A DNA stretch of 64,000 nucleotides from Sphingomonas bisphenolicum (GTDB taxonomy: Bacteria > Pseudomonadota > Alphaproteobacteria > Sphingomonadales > Sphingomonadaceae). This document shows, in pieces, positions 16,480 through 25,900 of the stretch; the first letter of the stretch is position 1, and each line of letters starts with the position of its first letter. Location: contig NZ_AP018817.1 of assembly GCF_024349785.1 (NCBI RefSeq), positions 2,263,501-2,327,500 on the forward strand. The letters are read 5' to 3'. The notes below the pieces were generated by a model, which was given only the letters and a program-made list of their open reading frames with translations, did no database searches and was not told where the DNA came from. A program made the position numbers and the translations under genes.

Positions 16480-17386
16480 TCGCCGGACCTTTCTCGCCGG
16501 TGCCGCCGCGCTCGGCCTCGCCGCCTGCGGTGGGGCCGGCAAGGGCGGCCGCACGAAACTGGTCCTGGGCGATCAGGTCCATCTGCTCCAGTCCAAGGCG
16601 GAAGCCGCCGGCGCGCTCAAGGGGCTGGCCTATGACATAGAATGGGCCAATTTCGTCGGCGCGGCGCCGTTGCTGGAAGCGCTCAACGCCGGGGCGGTCG
16701 ATACTGCGCCGGCGGGCGACCTGCCAGTCGTGCTGGCGGTCGCGGCCGGCGTCCCGCTCAAGGTGATCGCCGGCTCCATCTCCTCCACGCGCGACATCGG
16801 CATCGTCGTGCCGCCCGGCTCGCCGATCCGCGACGTGGCCGGCCTTCCCGGCCACCGCGTGATCGTGTCGAGCGCGCGGGGCAGCATCTCCCATTATCTG
16901 CTGCTCGAAGCGCTCAAGGAGGCGAAGGTCGATCGCAAGAGCGTCGATATCGGTTTCATGCTGCCCAACGACGCCGCGGCCGCCTTCGCCGCCGGGCGGA
17001 TCGACGCCTGGGCGACCTTCGGTACATACCAGATAGCGGCGGAAGCGCGCGGTGCGCGGGTGCTGCGCGACGGGCAGGGGATCAATACCGGCCTCAGCCT
17101 GATCGCCGCCTCGCAGGCGGCGCTGGACGACCCGGCCAAGCGCGCGGCGCTCAAGGACGTACTCGCCCGCTTCCGCACCGCCAGCCAATGGGCGCAGGCG
17201 CATCCCGACACCTATGCCGTGCTGTTCGCCAAGGCGACCGGCGTCGATCCCAAGCTGGCGAAGTTGATCGTCGATCGGCAGAATCCCGTTCTCGTCGCGC
17301 CCGACGCAGCGGTCATCACGCCGCTCCAGCGCGTGGTCGATCGCTTCCATGCCGATGGCGAATTACCTGTCCATGTCGATGTCTGA
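16454..17386 (+). CDS. ABC transporter substrate-binding lipoprotein, sulfonate type
   Basis: A 310-residue binding protein. The chosen ATG at 16454 lies inside the receptor gene (26-nt overlap), implying coupling. The N-terminus DRRTFLAGAAALGLAAC combines a twin-arginine motif with a lipobox, so it is probably a Tat-exported lipoprotein. Mature motifs are GALDTAP-like NAGAVDTAPAGDLP, SSARGSISHYLLLEALKEA and AAGRIDAWATFGTY, matching sulfonate binding proteins. It is the third binding protein of the island. Confidence 0.9.
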   Translation: MGASLLLSDRRTFLAGAAALGLAACGGAGKGGRTKLVLGDQVHLLQSKAEAAGALKGLAYDIEWANFVGAAPLLEALNAGAVDTAPAGDLPVVLAVAAGVPLKVIAGSISSTRDIGIVVPPGSPIRDVAGLPGHRVIVSSARGSISHYLLLEALKEAKVDRKSVDIGFMLPNDAAAAFAAGRIDAWATFGTYQIAAEARGARVLRDGQGINTGLSLIAASQAALDDPAKRAALKDVLARFRTASQWAQAHPDTYAVLFAKATGVDPKLAKLIVDRQNPVLVAPDAAVITPLQRVVDRFHADGELPVHVDV

Positions 17387-17501
17387 CGCATCGTCGATCC
17401 GGGCATCTTCCCCGCATGAGCAGCGCGCATCGATCCTTCAGACATTCTCATTGGGCGGCCCCCGGTCGCCGCCCTACATCTGCCCGCAAAGGAGCATCCC
17501 C

Positions 17502-18293
17502 ATGGCTACAGTCCTGAAAGACGATCGTTTCCGTGCATCCGGTATCAGCGAAGCAGAATGGAAGGTCCGCGTCGACCTCGCCGCCTTCTATCGCCTGTCG
17601 GCCCTCTATGGCTGGGACGATTTTCTCTACACCCATATCTCCGCCCGCGTGCCGGGGCCGGATCATCATTTCCTCATCAACCCCTTCGGCCTGATGTTCG
17701 ATGAAATCGCCGCGTCCAGCCTGGTCAAGGTCGACCTCGACGGTAATGTCATCGGGGACAGCGACTATGGCATCAACTATGCCGGCTATGTGATCCATTC
17801 GGCGATCCACGGCGCGCGCGACGACGCCCATTTCATCGCCCATTTCCACAGCGCCGACGGCGTGGCCGTCTCCGCCCATGCCGAGGGATTGCTGCCGCTC
17901 AACCAGCGCGCGCTCGCCTTGATCCCGCGCCTTTCCTATCATGACTATGAAGGCGTAGCGCTCAATCTGGACGAGCGCGAACGTCTGGTCGCGGACCTTG
18001 GCGATACGAAGGTCATGCTGCTGCGCAATCACGGCACGCTGGCGCTCGGCGCGTCGCCGGGCGAGGCGTTCAGCGGCATCTATCATCTGGAGGAGGCCTG
18101 CAAGGCGCAGGTCCGCACCCTGTCCATCGGTCGCGACCGCGTGCTGATCGCACCGGAAGAGGCGCAGCAGGAAGTGCGCCGCCAGATCAGCCGGGATCGT
18201 CAGCCCGCGGAAGGCGCCAAATCCCATCATGATCTCGTCTGGGAAGCGGCCCTGCGCAAGGCCGAGCGCCAGTCGCCCGGTTTCGACGCCTGA
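17502..18293 (+). CDS. Class II aldolase/adducin family protein
   Basis: A 263-residue protein of the class II aldolase/adducin N-terminal family. The metal-binding histidines are visible in IAHFHSADGVAVSAH and LLRNHGTLALG. The start at 17502 is preceded by AAAGGAG at about 17488; the frame upstream of it is non-coding. Family members cleave or isomerise sugar phosphates (fuculose-P aldolase, MtnB), but this adducin-type branch has no fixed reaction. In the sulfur island it may process a carbon skeleton or a methylthio-sugar (inference). The next gene begins 16 bp later. Confidence 0.87.
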   Translation: MATVLKDDRFRASGISEAEWKVRVDLAAFYRLSALYGWDDFLYTHISARVPGPDHHFLINPFGLMFDEIAASSLVKVDLDGNVIGDSDYGINYAGYVIHSAIHGARDDAHFIAHFHSADGVAVSAHAEGLLPLNQRALALIPRLSYHDYEGVALNLDERERLVADLGDTKVMLLRNHGTLALGASPGEAFSGIYHLEEACKAQVRTLSIGRDRVLIAPEEAQQEVRRQISRDRQPAEGAKSHHDLVWEAALRKAERQSPGFDA

Positions 18294-18309
18294 CGCAAGA
18301 GGATAAGAC

Positions 18310-19659
18310 ATGACCAAGCGCCAATTGAAACTGGGCCTCGTCCCCACCGGCGTCGGCGGCCCCGGCGACAGCAATCGCTGGCTCGATACCGACATTCCGC
18401 TCGACGCCAGCGTCAATATCGACTGGTATATCGATGTCGTGCGACAGGCGGAGGCGGCGAAGTTCGACCTCGTCTTCATCGTCGACAGCCAGTTCATCAC
18501 CGCCAACTCGCCGCCCCATTATCTCAACCGGCTGGAGCCGCTTACCCTCCTGTCGGCGCTGGCGGTGGCGACGAAGCATATCGGCCTCGTCGGCACGCTC
18601 ACCACCTCCTATAACGATCCCTTCAACCTGGCCCGCCGCTTCGCCTCGCTCGACCTCATCAGCAAGGGACGCGCCGGCTGGAATGTCGTCACCAGCGGCG
18701 ACGCCGGCACAGCGGGCAATTTCAGCCAGCCAGACCATTTCGACTATGACACCCGCTATCGCCGCGCCGTCGAATTTCTCGACGTGGCGCGCGGCCTCTG
18801 GTCGAGCTGGGAGGAGGGGGCCTTGGTCCGCGATCGGGCGACCGGGCAGTTCCTCGATGCCGACAAGCTGCATCGCCTCGACCATGACGGCGAATTTTTC
18901 CAGGTCGTCGGCCCGCTCAACCTCCAGCGCTCGCCGCAGGGCGAACCGGTGATCTTCCAGGCCGGCGACAGCGATCAGGGCCGTGATCTGGGCGCGACCA
19001 TCGCCGACGCCATCTTCACCCATGCCGCGACGATCGAGCAGGGCCAGGCCTTTTATGCCGATCTGAAAGGCCGCGCGGCGCGGCAGGGGCGCAACCCGGA
19101 TGAGATCGTCATCCTGCCGGGCTTCTCCGTCACTGTCGGCGATAGCGATGCGCATGCGAAGGATATCGAGCGTCACTATCGCCAACTGGACCAGAGTTTC
19201 GATCAGGCGCTCGCGGAGTTCGGCCGTCCCTTCGGCTGGCATGATTTCCGCCAATATGATCCCGACGCGTTCTTCCCGGTAGGGGCGCTTGAACATGCGA
19301 AGAACAGCTTCTACACGCAGGCGAAGAAGGTCACCGATCTTGCCGTCCAACAGGGGCTGACCCTGCGCCAGGCAGTGGAAAAGGCGCGCGCGGGTCGTGG
19401 CAGTCCCTTCGTCGGATCGGCCGAAACCGTGGCGAACGAAATCCAGCGCTGGTTTGAAGGGCGCGCGCTTGACGGGCTCAACGTCCATCTTGGCCATCCC
19501 TCACAGTTCAAGCGCTTCGTCGAGGAGGTCGTGCCAATCCTGCAAGCCCGCGGCCTGTTCCGCACCGATTATGAGGCGGACACGTTGCGCGGCAATCTCG
19601 GCCTGTCCATCCCGGCAAGCCGTCACCAACAAGCACCCGCCCGGCGGGATGCCGCCTGA
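18310..19659 (+). CDS. FMN-dependent monooxygenase, NtaA/SnaA/DszA family
   Basis: A 449-residue luciferase-like monooxygenase of the NtaA/SnaA/DszA/DmoA group, which is about 90 residues longer than SsuD types. Seen: AKFDLVFIVDSQF, RFASLDLISKGRAGWNVVTS, SQPDHFDYDTRYRRAVEFLD and PVIFQAGDSDQGRDLGA, all family signatures. DszA and DmoA oxidise sulfones or dimethyl sulfide with FMNH2. Together with the SfnB/DszC-like gene at 4921 it could form a sulfone/sulfide C-S cleavage route. No dedicated flavin reductase is next to it. Confidence 0.92.
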   Translation: MTKRQLKLGLVPTGVGGPGDSNRWLDTDIPLDASVNIDWYIDVVRQAEAAKFDLVFIVDSQFITANSPPHYLNRLEPLTLLSALAVATKHIGLVGTLTTSYNDPFNLARRFASLDLISKGRAGWNVVTSGDAGTAGNFSQPDHFDYDTRYRRAVEFLDVARGLWSSWEEGALVRDRATGQFLDADKLHRLDHDGEFFQVVGPLNLQRSPQGEPVIFQAGDSDQGRDLGATIADAIFTHAATIEQGQAFYADLKGRAARQGRNPDEIVILPGFSVTVGDSDAHAKDIERHYRQLDQSFDQALAEFGRPFGWHDFRQYDPDAFFPVGALEHAKNSFYTQAKKVTDLAVQQGLTLRQAVEKARAGRGSPFVGSAETVANEIQRWFEGRALDGLNVHLGHPSQFKRFVEEVVPILQARGLFRTDYEADTLRGNLGLSIPASRHQQAPARRDAA

Positions 19660-19751
19660 AACTATGACGATTCTTCGTCGCTGGACCGGCAACTCTCATT
19701 AGCGAGGACCGCCAGCTATCGCCATCATGATCCCGACCCAAGGAGATCATG

Positions 19752-20417
19752 ATGGCGACACTTCTCACCGAAACGCTCAAGGACCGTTTTACCGCCTTGC
19801 AGGCGGAGCGCGAGCGGAGCTGGCACCCGGCCCAACTGGCGGCCAATGCGGGCCAGCGTAGGCAACTGGTCGAACGCTTCGACCCGGCGGCGATCGCCCA
19901 GCCGGGAGATATCCTGCCACCTTTGTCCTTCGCCGAAGTGGGTGGCGACACGCTCGATCTGGACAGGCTGACTGCCAATGGCCCGGCTTTGTTCATCTTC
20001 TTCCGCTTCGCCGGTTGTCCGGCCTGCAACATCGCCTTGCCCTATTATGCGGACACGCTGCATCCCGCGCTGCAAGACCGCCAGATTCCGCTGGTGGCGC
20101 TCAGCCCGCAGCAACCCGATCGCCTGCGTGATATCAAGACGCGCCATGGCCTGCCCTTTGCCGTGGCCTCCGACAGGGACAATGGCCTGGCGCGCCTGCT
20201 GGGCATCAGCTTCCAGCCCGACAATCGCCCATCGCCGCCGCCTGCCGGCTGGATCGGTGAAGTGACCGGCACCAACAGTTGGGAATTGCCGCAGCCCGCC
20301 GCGTTGCTGGTGGGGCCGGGGCGTACTCTCCATTGGCTCCATGTCAGCCCCGACTGGCTGGAGCGGCCCGAGGCGGCGGAGATATTGGACTGGATCGACG
20401 GCAGCTTCCCTTCCTGA
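19752..20417 (+). CDS. Peroxiredoxin-like (AhpC/TSA) protein with CPAC motif
   Basis: A 221-residue thioredoxin-fold protein of the peroxiredoxin-like family. The redox site is FFRFAGCPACNIALPYY, a CxxC instead of the TxxC of classical peroxiredoxins. An N-terminal helical extension of about 60 residues precedes the fold. The start at 19752 is chosen over the ATG three bases earlier because it gives better spacing from AGGAG (19741-19745). It closes the sulfur island and may deal with peroxide leaked by the flavin monooxygenases or with thiol redox (inference). Confidence 0.85.
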   Translation: MATLLTETLKDRFTALQAERERSWHPAQLAANAGQRRQLVERFDPAAIAQPGDILPPLSFAEVGGDTLDLDRLTANGPALFIFFRFAGCPACNIALPYYADTLHPALQDRQIPLVALSPQQPDRLRDIKTRHGLPFAVASDRDNGLARLLGISFQPDNRPSPPPAGWIGEVTGTNSWELPQPAALLVGPGRTLHWLHVSPDWLERPEAAEILDWIDGSFPS

Positions 20418-20749
20418 TCAAGAATGGGTCAGGGATGGGCGCATTGCCGCCTGCCTGTCTGATCAGAAATTCGTCCATGACTGACGAAGAAGGCCGATTC
20501 ATAGGCGTCGAAGGTCGATGGATGGATAATCGACGCTTGCACGCCAAATTGCGTGTCGCCGCCGCTACAGCCTCGGATCTGCGCGCGGGCGGGAAGCCCG
20601 CTGCCGTGCAACTGGATATGAGGTTGCTGTAGTCGGAATTGCAGCATTTTTGCAGGGATCGTTCGCACTTCCCCTCTCTTGTACGATTTCCATGCTGGAC
20701 GAATAGGCGCATTGGGAACATAAAGAGAACATAGGGAGCGATTCGAGAT
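20418..20749. promoter_or_regulatory. Intergenic region carrying the SOS promoter of the mutasome operon
   Basis: A 332-bp non-coding stretch. The left half has no credible gene; short frames in it lack ribosome binding sites. A GC-rich hairpin (GCGGGCGGGAAGCCCGC) lies near 20586-20602 and may end the upstream transcript. The right end holds the LexA box and an AGGGAG ribosome binding site 11 nt before imuA. Confidence 0.6.
20716..20730. promoter_or_regulatory. LexA box (GAAC-N7-GAAC)
   Basis: GAAC ATAAAGA GAAC is an exact match to the alphaproteobacterial SOS operator GAAC-N7-GAAC (GTTC-N7-GTTC on the other strand). It lies 20 bp before the imuA start, the expected location for LexA repression of the imuA-imuB-dnaE2 operon. 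Confidence 0.9.
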
Positions 20750-21484
20750 ATGGCAGGCAATGGTCCCATCAGCGGCGCGCGTCCGGCAGCGCCAGAAGCG
20801 CAAGCACCCTGTCCGGCGCTTGAGCAGGGACATCTGCATGAAATTCACAGCCAGACCGAGGATCGGGCGGCCGCCTTGGCCTTTGCCCTGACGCATGGTC
20901 CGCTTGCCGGATCGGGCGCGATCTTTGCCCTGCGCACGCCGCGTCGACAACGCCTGCCGACACTGTTTTCTGGCGACGGGCTGGCGCTACTGGGCATCCA
21001 GCCCGGCCGCCTGACGATCGTGGAGACGCGGACCGAGGTCGACATGCTGCGCGCCGGGCTGGAGGCGGCGCGCTGTCCGGGCGTGGCGGCGGTGCTGATG
21101 GAAAGCGAAGGACGCTTTGCCGACTATGATCTGACCGCCAGCCGCCGCCTGGTGCTGGCGGCGGAAGCCTCGGGCACCTGCATAATATTGCTGCGAGGCG
21201 ATGCCGAACCGCGATCGAGCGGCGCGCAAACCCGCTGGACGATCAGGAGCGCACCCTCCGTCGCGCTGGAGGCGGACGCGCCCGGCTGGCCGGCGATCGA
21301 GGCCGAATTGCTCCGCTGCCGGGGCGGGCCTGCGGGCGGCCGCTGGCGACTGACATGGGATAGTGAAGGTGGATGTTTCAGGGACGCAGACGGACAAGCG
21401 CCTCTGCCTGGCGCTGTGGTTCCCTTTTCTCGCCTGCGAACGGATGCGGGCGACGATGGGGCCGAGCAGCGGCAGGTCGCCTGA
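20750..21484 (+). CDS. imuA: ImuA, SOS mutasome protein (RecA-like fold)
   Basis: A 244-residue ImuA-type protein. It has the family entry motif LHEIHS and RecA-like beta strands (GSGAIFALRTPRRQ, RLTIVETRTEVDMLRAGLEA, GVAAVLMESEG, SGTCIILLRGDAE). No Walker A lysine loop is visible, as expected for this ATP-independent-looking RecA relative. It works with ImuB and DnaE2 in error-prone translesion synthesis after DNA damage. The gene is first in the LexA-controlled operon and overlaps imuB by 122 nt. Confidence 0.88.
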   Translation: MAGNGPISGARPAAPEAQAPCPALEQGHLHEIHSQTEDRAAALAFALTHGPLAGSGAIFALRTPRRQRLPTLFSGDGLALLGIQPGRLTIVETRTEVDMLRAGLEAARCPGVAAVLMESEGRFADYDLTASRRLVLAAEASGTCIILLRGDAEPRSSGAQTRWTIRSAPSVALEADAPGWPAIEAELLRCRGGPAGGRWRLTWDSEGGCFRDADGQAPLPGAVVPFSRLRTDAGDDGAEQRQVA

Positions 21485-22925
21485 CGATGGCGCTGCCGAA
21501 CCGCTAGCCCTGGTGGCGCGGGTCGGCAATGCGCTGCGGCTGGCGACGGTGGATGCTCTGGCCGTTGGGCAAGGGCTGGTCGCGGGCATGACGCTGGCCG
21601 ATGCCCGGGCGCGCTGTCCTACGCTTGTCACGCGCCCGGCCGATCCCGTCGCCGATGCGCTGGCGCTTGATCGGGTGCTGGAGGCGATGCGCCGCTTCAC
21701 CCCGATGGTCGCGCTCGATGCGCCGGACGGGGTCATTCTCGACATTATGGGCTGCGCGCATCTGTTTGGCGGCGCGCAGGCGCTGGCGCAGCAGGCCCGC
21801 GCGCTGGCCGGGTACAGCAGCCGCCATGGCTTTGGTCCCAATGCTATGGCGGCCCGCGCCCTGGCCCGCCATGGCGAACGGGGTAACGATGTCGCGGCGC
21901 TGCCGGTCGCGGCGCTCGAACTGGACGATGGCGCGCTGGCCGCGCTGCGCCGGGCTGGCCTGCGCACCATCGGCGATCTGGCCCGGCGGCCCATGGGCAT
22001 GATCGCCGCCCGCTTCGGCGAACAGGCGGTCACCCGGTTGCGCCAGATATTGGGCGAAGCGCCCAGTCCGATCGCGCCGCGCCGTCCTTCCGCCCCGATC
22101 CGGGCCGAGGCGCGCTTTCCCGAACCGATCGCCCGGACCGAGGACGTGATGGACGTGATCGAGGATCTGCTGGATCAGGCCGCGCGGCAGATGGAGGCGC
22201 GTAAGCTGGGCGGTCGCCGTTTCGTCATCCGTTTGCTGCGGAGCGACGGCGCGCGTCAGGGTCTGGCGATCGAAACCGGACAGCCGGTGCGCGATTCCGC
22301 CGCCGTGCTGCGCCTGCTGCGCGAGCGGATCGACACGATGGCCGATCCGCTCGACCCCGGTTTCGGCTTCGACGCCGTTCTGCTGGCGGTGCCGCGCGTG
22401 GAGCCGCTGGTCGAACGGCAGCAGGCGATGGAGGGAGAGGCGGCCAGGGCAGGCGAGGCGAATATCGTCGCCCTGATCGACCGGCTCGGCATTCGCCTTG
22501 GCCCGGACAATGTCCGTCGCCTGCAACCCTGTGACCGGCATATCCCCGAGGGCGCACAGACTTTCGTGCCAGCGACGCAGGCTCAGCCTCAATCTTGGCC
22601 CGCCGCGCCGGATCGTGCGCCCCGGCCGCTGCTGCTGTTCAATCCGCCCCAGCCTGTTGCCGTGATCGCTGGCGTGCCCGATGGCCCGCCCCAGCGTTTC
22701 CGCTGGCGCGACCGGCTGCATGAGGTGCGGCTGGCCGAAGGGCCGGAACGGATCGCGGCGGAATGGTGGCGCAGGCGGGACGGGCATCAACCGGGCGGGG
22801 CAGGGCGCACCCGCGACTATTACCGGATCGAGGATGGCGACGGGCGCCGCTACTGGATGTTCCGCCATGGCCTGTTCGGCGAAGAAACGGAGATATGCTG
22901 GTATCTCCACGGCCTGTTCGCATGA
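21363..22925 (+). CDS. imuB: ImuB, Y-family polymerase-like mutasome adaptor
   Basis: A 520-residue Y-family (DinB/UmuC-like) protein. The first strand KRLCLALWFPFLACERMR lacks the catalytic aspartate of true Y-family polymerases. The second acidic motif reads LDAPDGVILDIMG, without the Glu of the SxDE signature, so it is probably catalytically dead, as is known for ImuB. It serves as the hub linking ImuA, DnaE2 and the beta clamp. The GTG start at 21363 leaves a 122-nt overlap with imuA. Even a later start would overlap by at least 80 nt, because the first palm strand is encoded there. Confidence 0.92.
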   Translation: MKVDVSGTQTDKRLCLALWFPFLACERMRATMGPSSGRSPDDGAAEPLALVARVGNALRLATVDALAVGQGLVAGMTLADARARCPTLVTRPADPVADALALDRVLEAMRRFTPMVALDAPDGVILDIMGCAHLFGGAQALAQQARALAGYSSRHGFGPNAMAARALARHGERGNDVAALPVAALELDDGALAALRRAGLRTIGDLARRPMGMIAARFGEQAVTRLRQILGEAPSPIAPRRPSAPIRAEARFPEPIARTEDVMDVIEDLLDQAARQMEARKLGGRRFVIRLLRSDGARQGLAIETGQPVRDSAAVLRLLRERIDTMADPLDPGFGFDAVLLAVPRVEPLVERQQAMEGEAARAGEANIVALIDRLGIRLGPDNVRRLQPCDRHIPEGAQTFVPATQAQPQSWPAAPDRAPRPLLLFNPPQPVAVIAGVPDGPPQRFRWRDRLHEVRLAEGPERIAAEWWRRRDGHQPGGAGRTRDYYRIEDGDGRRYWMFRHGLFGEETEICWYLHGLFA

Positions 22926-25900
22926 GCGACTTTGCAGAGGTCGTGGCCGCCAGCAATTTCAGTTTCCTGCGCGGGGCATCCCATCCCCAGAAGATGGTGC
23001 AGCAGGCCGCGCATCTGGGCATGACCGGCATCGGCATTGCCGATCGCAATACGGTGGCGGGCGTAGTGCGCGCGCATCAGGCGCTCAAGGATCTAAAGCC
23101 GCTGGGCGTCACCATGCGCCTGATCGTCGGTGCGCGGCTGGTCTTTGCCGACGGCACGCCCGACATCATCGCCTATCCGCGCACGCGCTTCGGCTGGGGT
23201 CGGCTGACCCGGCTGCTGACCGAGGGGAATCGCCGCACGATCAAGGGCGCGTGCGAACTCAAACTGGCGGACCTGATCGACCATGGGCAGGACATGGCTT
23301 TGATGGCAATGGATGGCGACGCCACCCTGCTGTCGCAGTTGCGCGGGCTGACGCCGTATCTCTGGCTCGCCGCGACGATGGGGCGATCGGGGCGCGACGC
23401 GCGGATGCTGGCGCGACGGCGGGCGCTGGCGGCCCAGTGCGATGTGCCGCTGATCGCCACCAACGATGTCCTCTATGCGGAAGCGAACGACCGGCCGATG
23501 CAGGATATCCTCACCTGCATCCGGGAAGGATTGACGATCCAGACGGCGGGCCGCCGCCTTGCCCCCAATGCCGAGCGGCACCTGAAAGACCCGGCCGAAA
23601 TGGCGCGCCTGTTCGCTGCCTGCCCGGAGGCGATCGCCGCGACGCAGGATTTGCTGGGCTGCATCGACTTCACGCTGGATCAGTTGGTCTATGAATATCC
23701 GCACGAACCGGTGCCGGCGGGCTGGGCGCCGCAGGCTTGGCTGGAGCATCTGGTGGGGGAGAAAGCGAAGGCGCGCTTTCCCGACGGATTGCCGCCCCGA
23801 TATCAGGAGACGTTGGACGAGGAATTCACGCTGATCCGCAAACGCAATTACGCCTATTATTTCCTGACCGTCCACGACATCGTCGCTTACGCCCGCAGCC
23901 TCGACCCGCCGATCCTGTGCCAGGGACGCGGGTCGGCGGCCAATTCGCTGGTCTGCTACCTGCTGGGCGTCACGCCGATCGATCCGGTCGAACAAAAGCT
24001 GCTCTTCTCCCGTTTCCTGTCAGAAAACCGGCATGAGCCACCCGATATCGACGTCGATTTCGAACATGAGCGGCGCGAGGAGGTGATGCAATATGTCTAC
24101 CGCCGCTATGGGCGCGAACGGGCGGGCATCGCCGCGACGGTCATCCGCTATCGCCAGCGCAGCGCCCTGCGCGAAGTCGGCAAGGCGTTGGGCCTGACCG
24201 AGGATGTGACGGCGCGCCTGTCCGGCACCGTCTGGGGGAGTTGGAGCGGGGATCAGCAAGTGCCCGAAGCGCGGGTGACCCAGGCGGGTTTCGATCCCGC
24301 CAATCCCGAACTCGCCCGGTTGCGCGACATGGCGAGCCAGCTGCTCGAATATCCCCGTCATTTGTCGCAGCATGTCGGCGGTTTCGTGCTGAGCCAGGGG
24401 CGGCTCGACGAACTGGTGCCGATCCACAATGCCGCCATGCCCGATCGCACCTTCATCGAATGGGACAAGGATGATCTCGATACATTGCAACTGATGAAGG
24501 TCGATGTGCTGGCGCTCGGCATGTTGACCGCCATCCGCAAGAGCTTCGACCTGATGCGGCTGCATGGCCTGCCCGATCTGACGCTGGACCGGGTGCCGGT
24601 GGAGGATGAGGCGACCTACACCATGCTGCAAAAGGGCGACAGTATCGGCACCTTCCAGGTCGAAAGCCGCGCGCAAATCTCGATGCTGCCCCGCATGAAG
24701 CCCAAGGAGCTATACGACCTCGTCATCCAGGTCGCGATCGTGCGGCCCGGCCCGATCCAGGGCGGCATGGTCCATCCCTATCTGCGGCGGCGTAATGGAG
24801 AGGAGAAGCCGGAACTGCCCGGCCCGCCGGGCAATCCCGACGAGTTGAAAGAAGTGCTGGGCAAGACGATGGGTGTCCCCCTTTTTCAAGAACAGGCGAT
24901 GAAGCTAGCGATCGTCGCGGGCGGATTTTCACCGGCCCAAGCGGATGGATTGCGTCGGGCGATGGCGACATTTCGTCGCACCGGAGAAGTCAGTAAATAT
25001 CAGACTGATTTGATCGAAGGCATGGTGAAACGCGGCTATGAACGCGATTTTGCCGAACGCTGCTTCAAGCAAATCGAGGGCTTCGGCGAATATGGCTTTC
25101 CCGAAAGCCATGCTCAGGCGTTCGGCTGGCTCGCCTATGTCTCCTCGTGGCTGAAATGCCATTATCCGGCCGTATTCACCTGCGCCTTGCTCAATAGCCA
25201 GCCGATGGGCTTCTACGCGCCCGCGCAACTGGTCCGCGACGCGCAGCAACATGGCGTGGAGGTGCGGCCGATCGATGTGCAGGCGAGCGACTGGTATAGC
25301 AGCCTGGAAGGGGAGCGCATCCTGCGCCTTGGCCTCAACCGCATCGACGGGTTTCGTGAGGAATGGGCCAGGGCGCTGATCGCGGCGCGGGCGGAGGCGC
25401 CGATCCGCGACATGGAGGATATCGCCCGACGCGCCGGGATGCCCGCGCGCGCGCTTCACTTGCTGGCGGACGCCGACGCGCTGCGCTCGATCGGTCGCAC
25501 CCGGCGCGAGGCGGGGTGGGACGCGCGCCGCGTGCCGCCGGCCCAGCTACCGCTCTTCGCTGCGCAGGATCTGCCCGAACTCGGCCGCGAAGCCGATCCG
25601 ATGCTGCCGGCCATGGCCTTGTCCGAAGAAGTCGCGATCGATTACCACACCCACCGCCTGTCGCTGAAAGGCCATCCGATGCAGTTTCTGCGCGACCATT
25701 TCGCCCGGCGCGGCGTCATCGACTGCGCATCGGTCAATAGCGCGAAGGACGGCGCGAAGGTGAAGGTGGCGGGCGTGGTCCTGATCCGCCAGCGGCCGGG
25801 CAAGGGCAATGCGGTCTTCATCACGATCGAGGATGAAAGCGGCATCGTCAACGCGCTGCTGTGGGCGCGCGACATGGAAAAGCAGCGGCGCGCGGTGATG

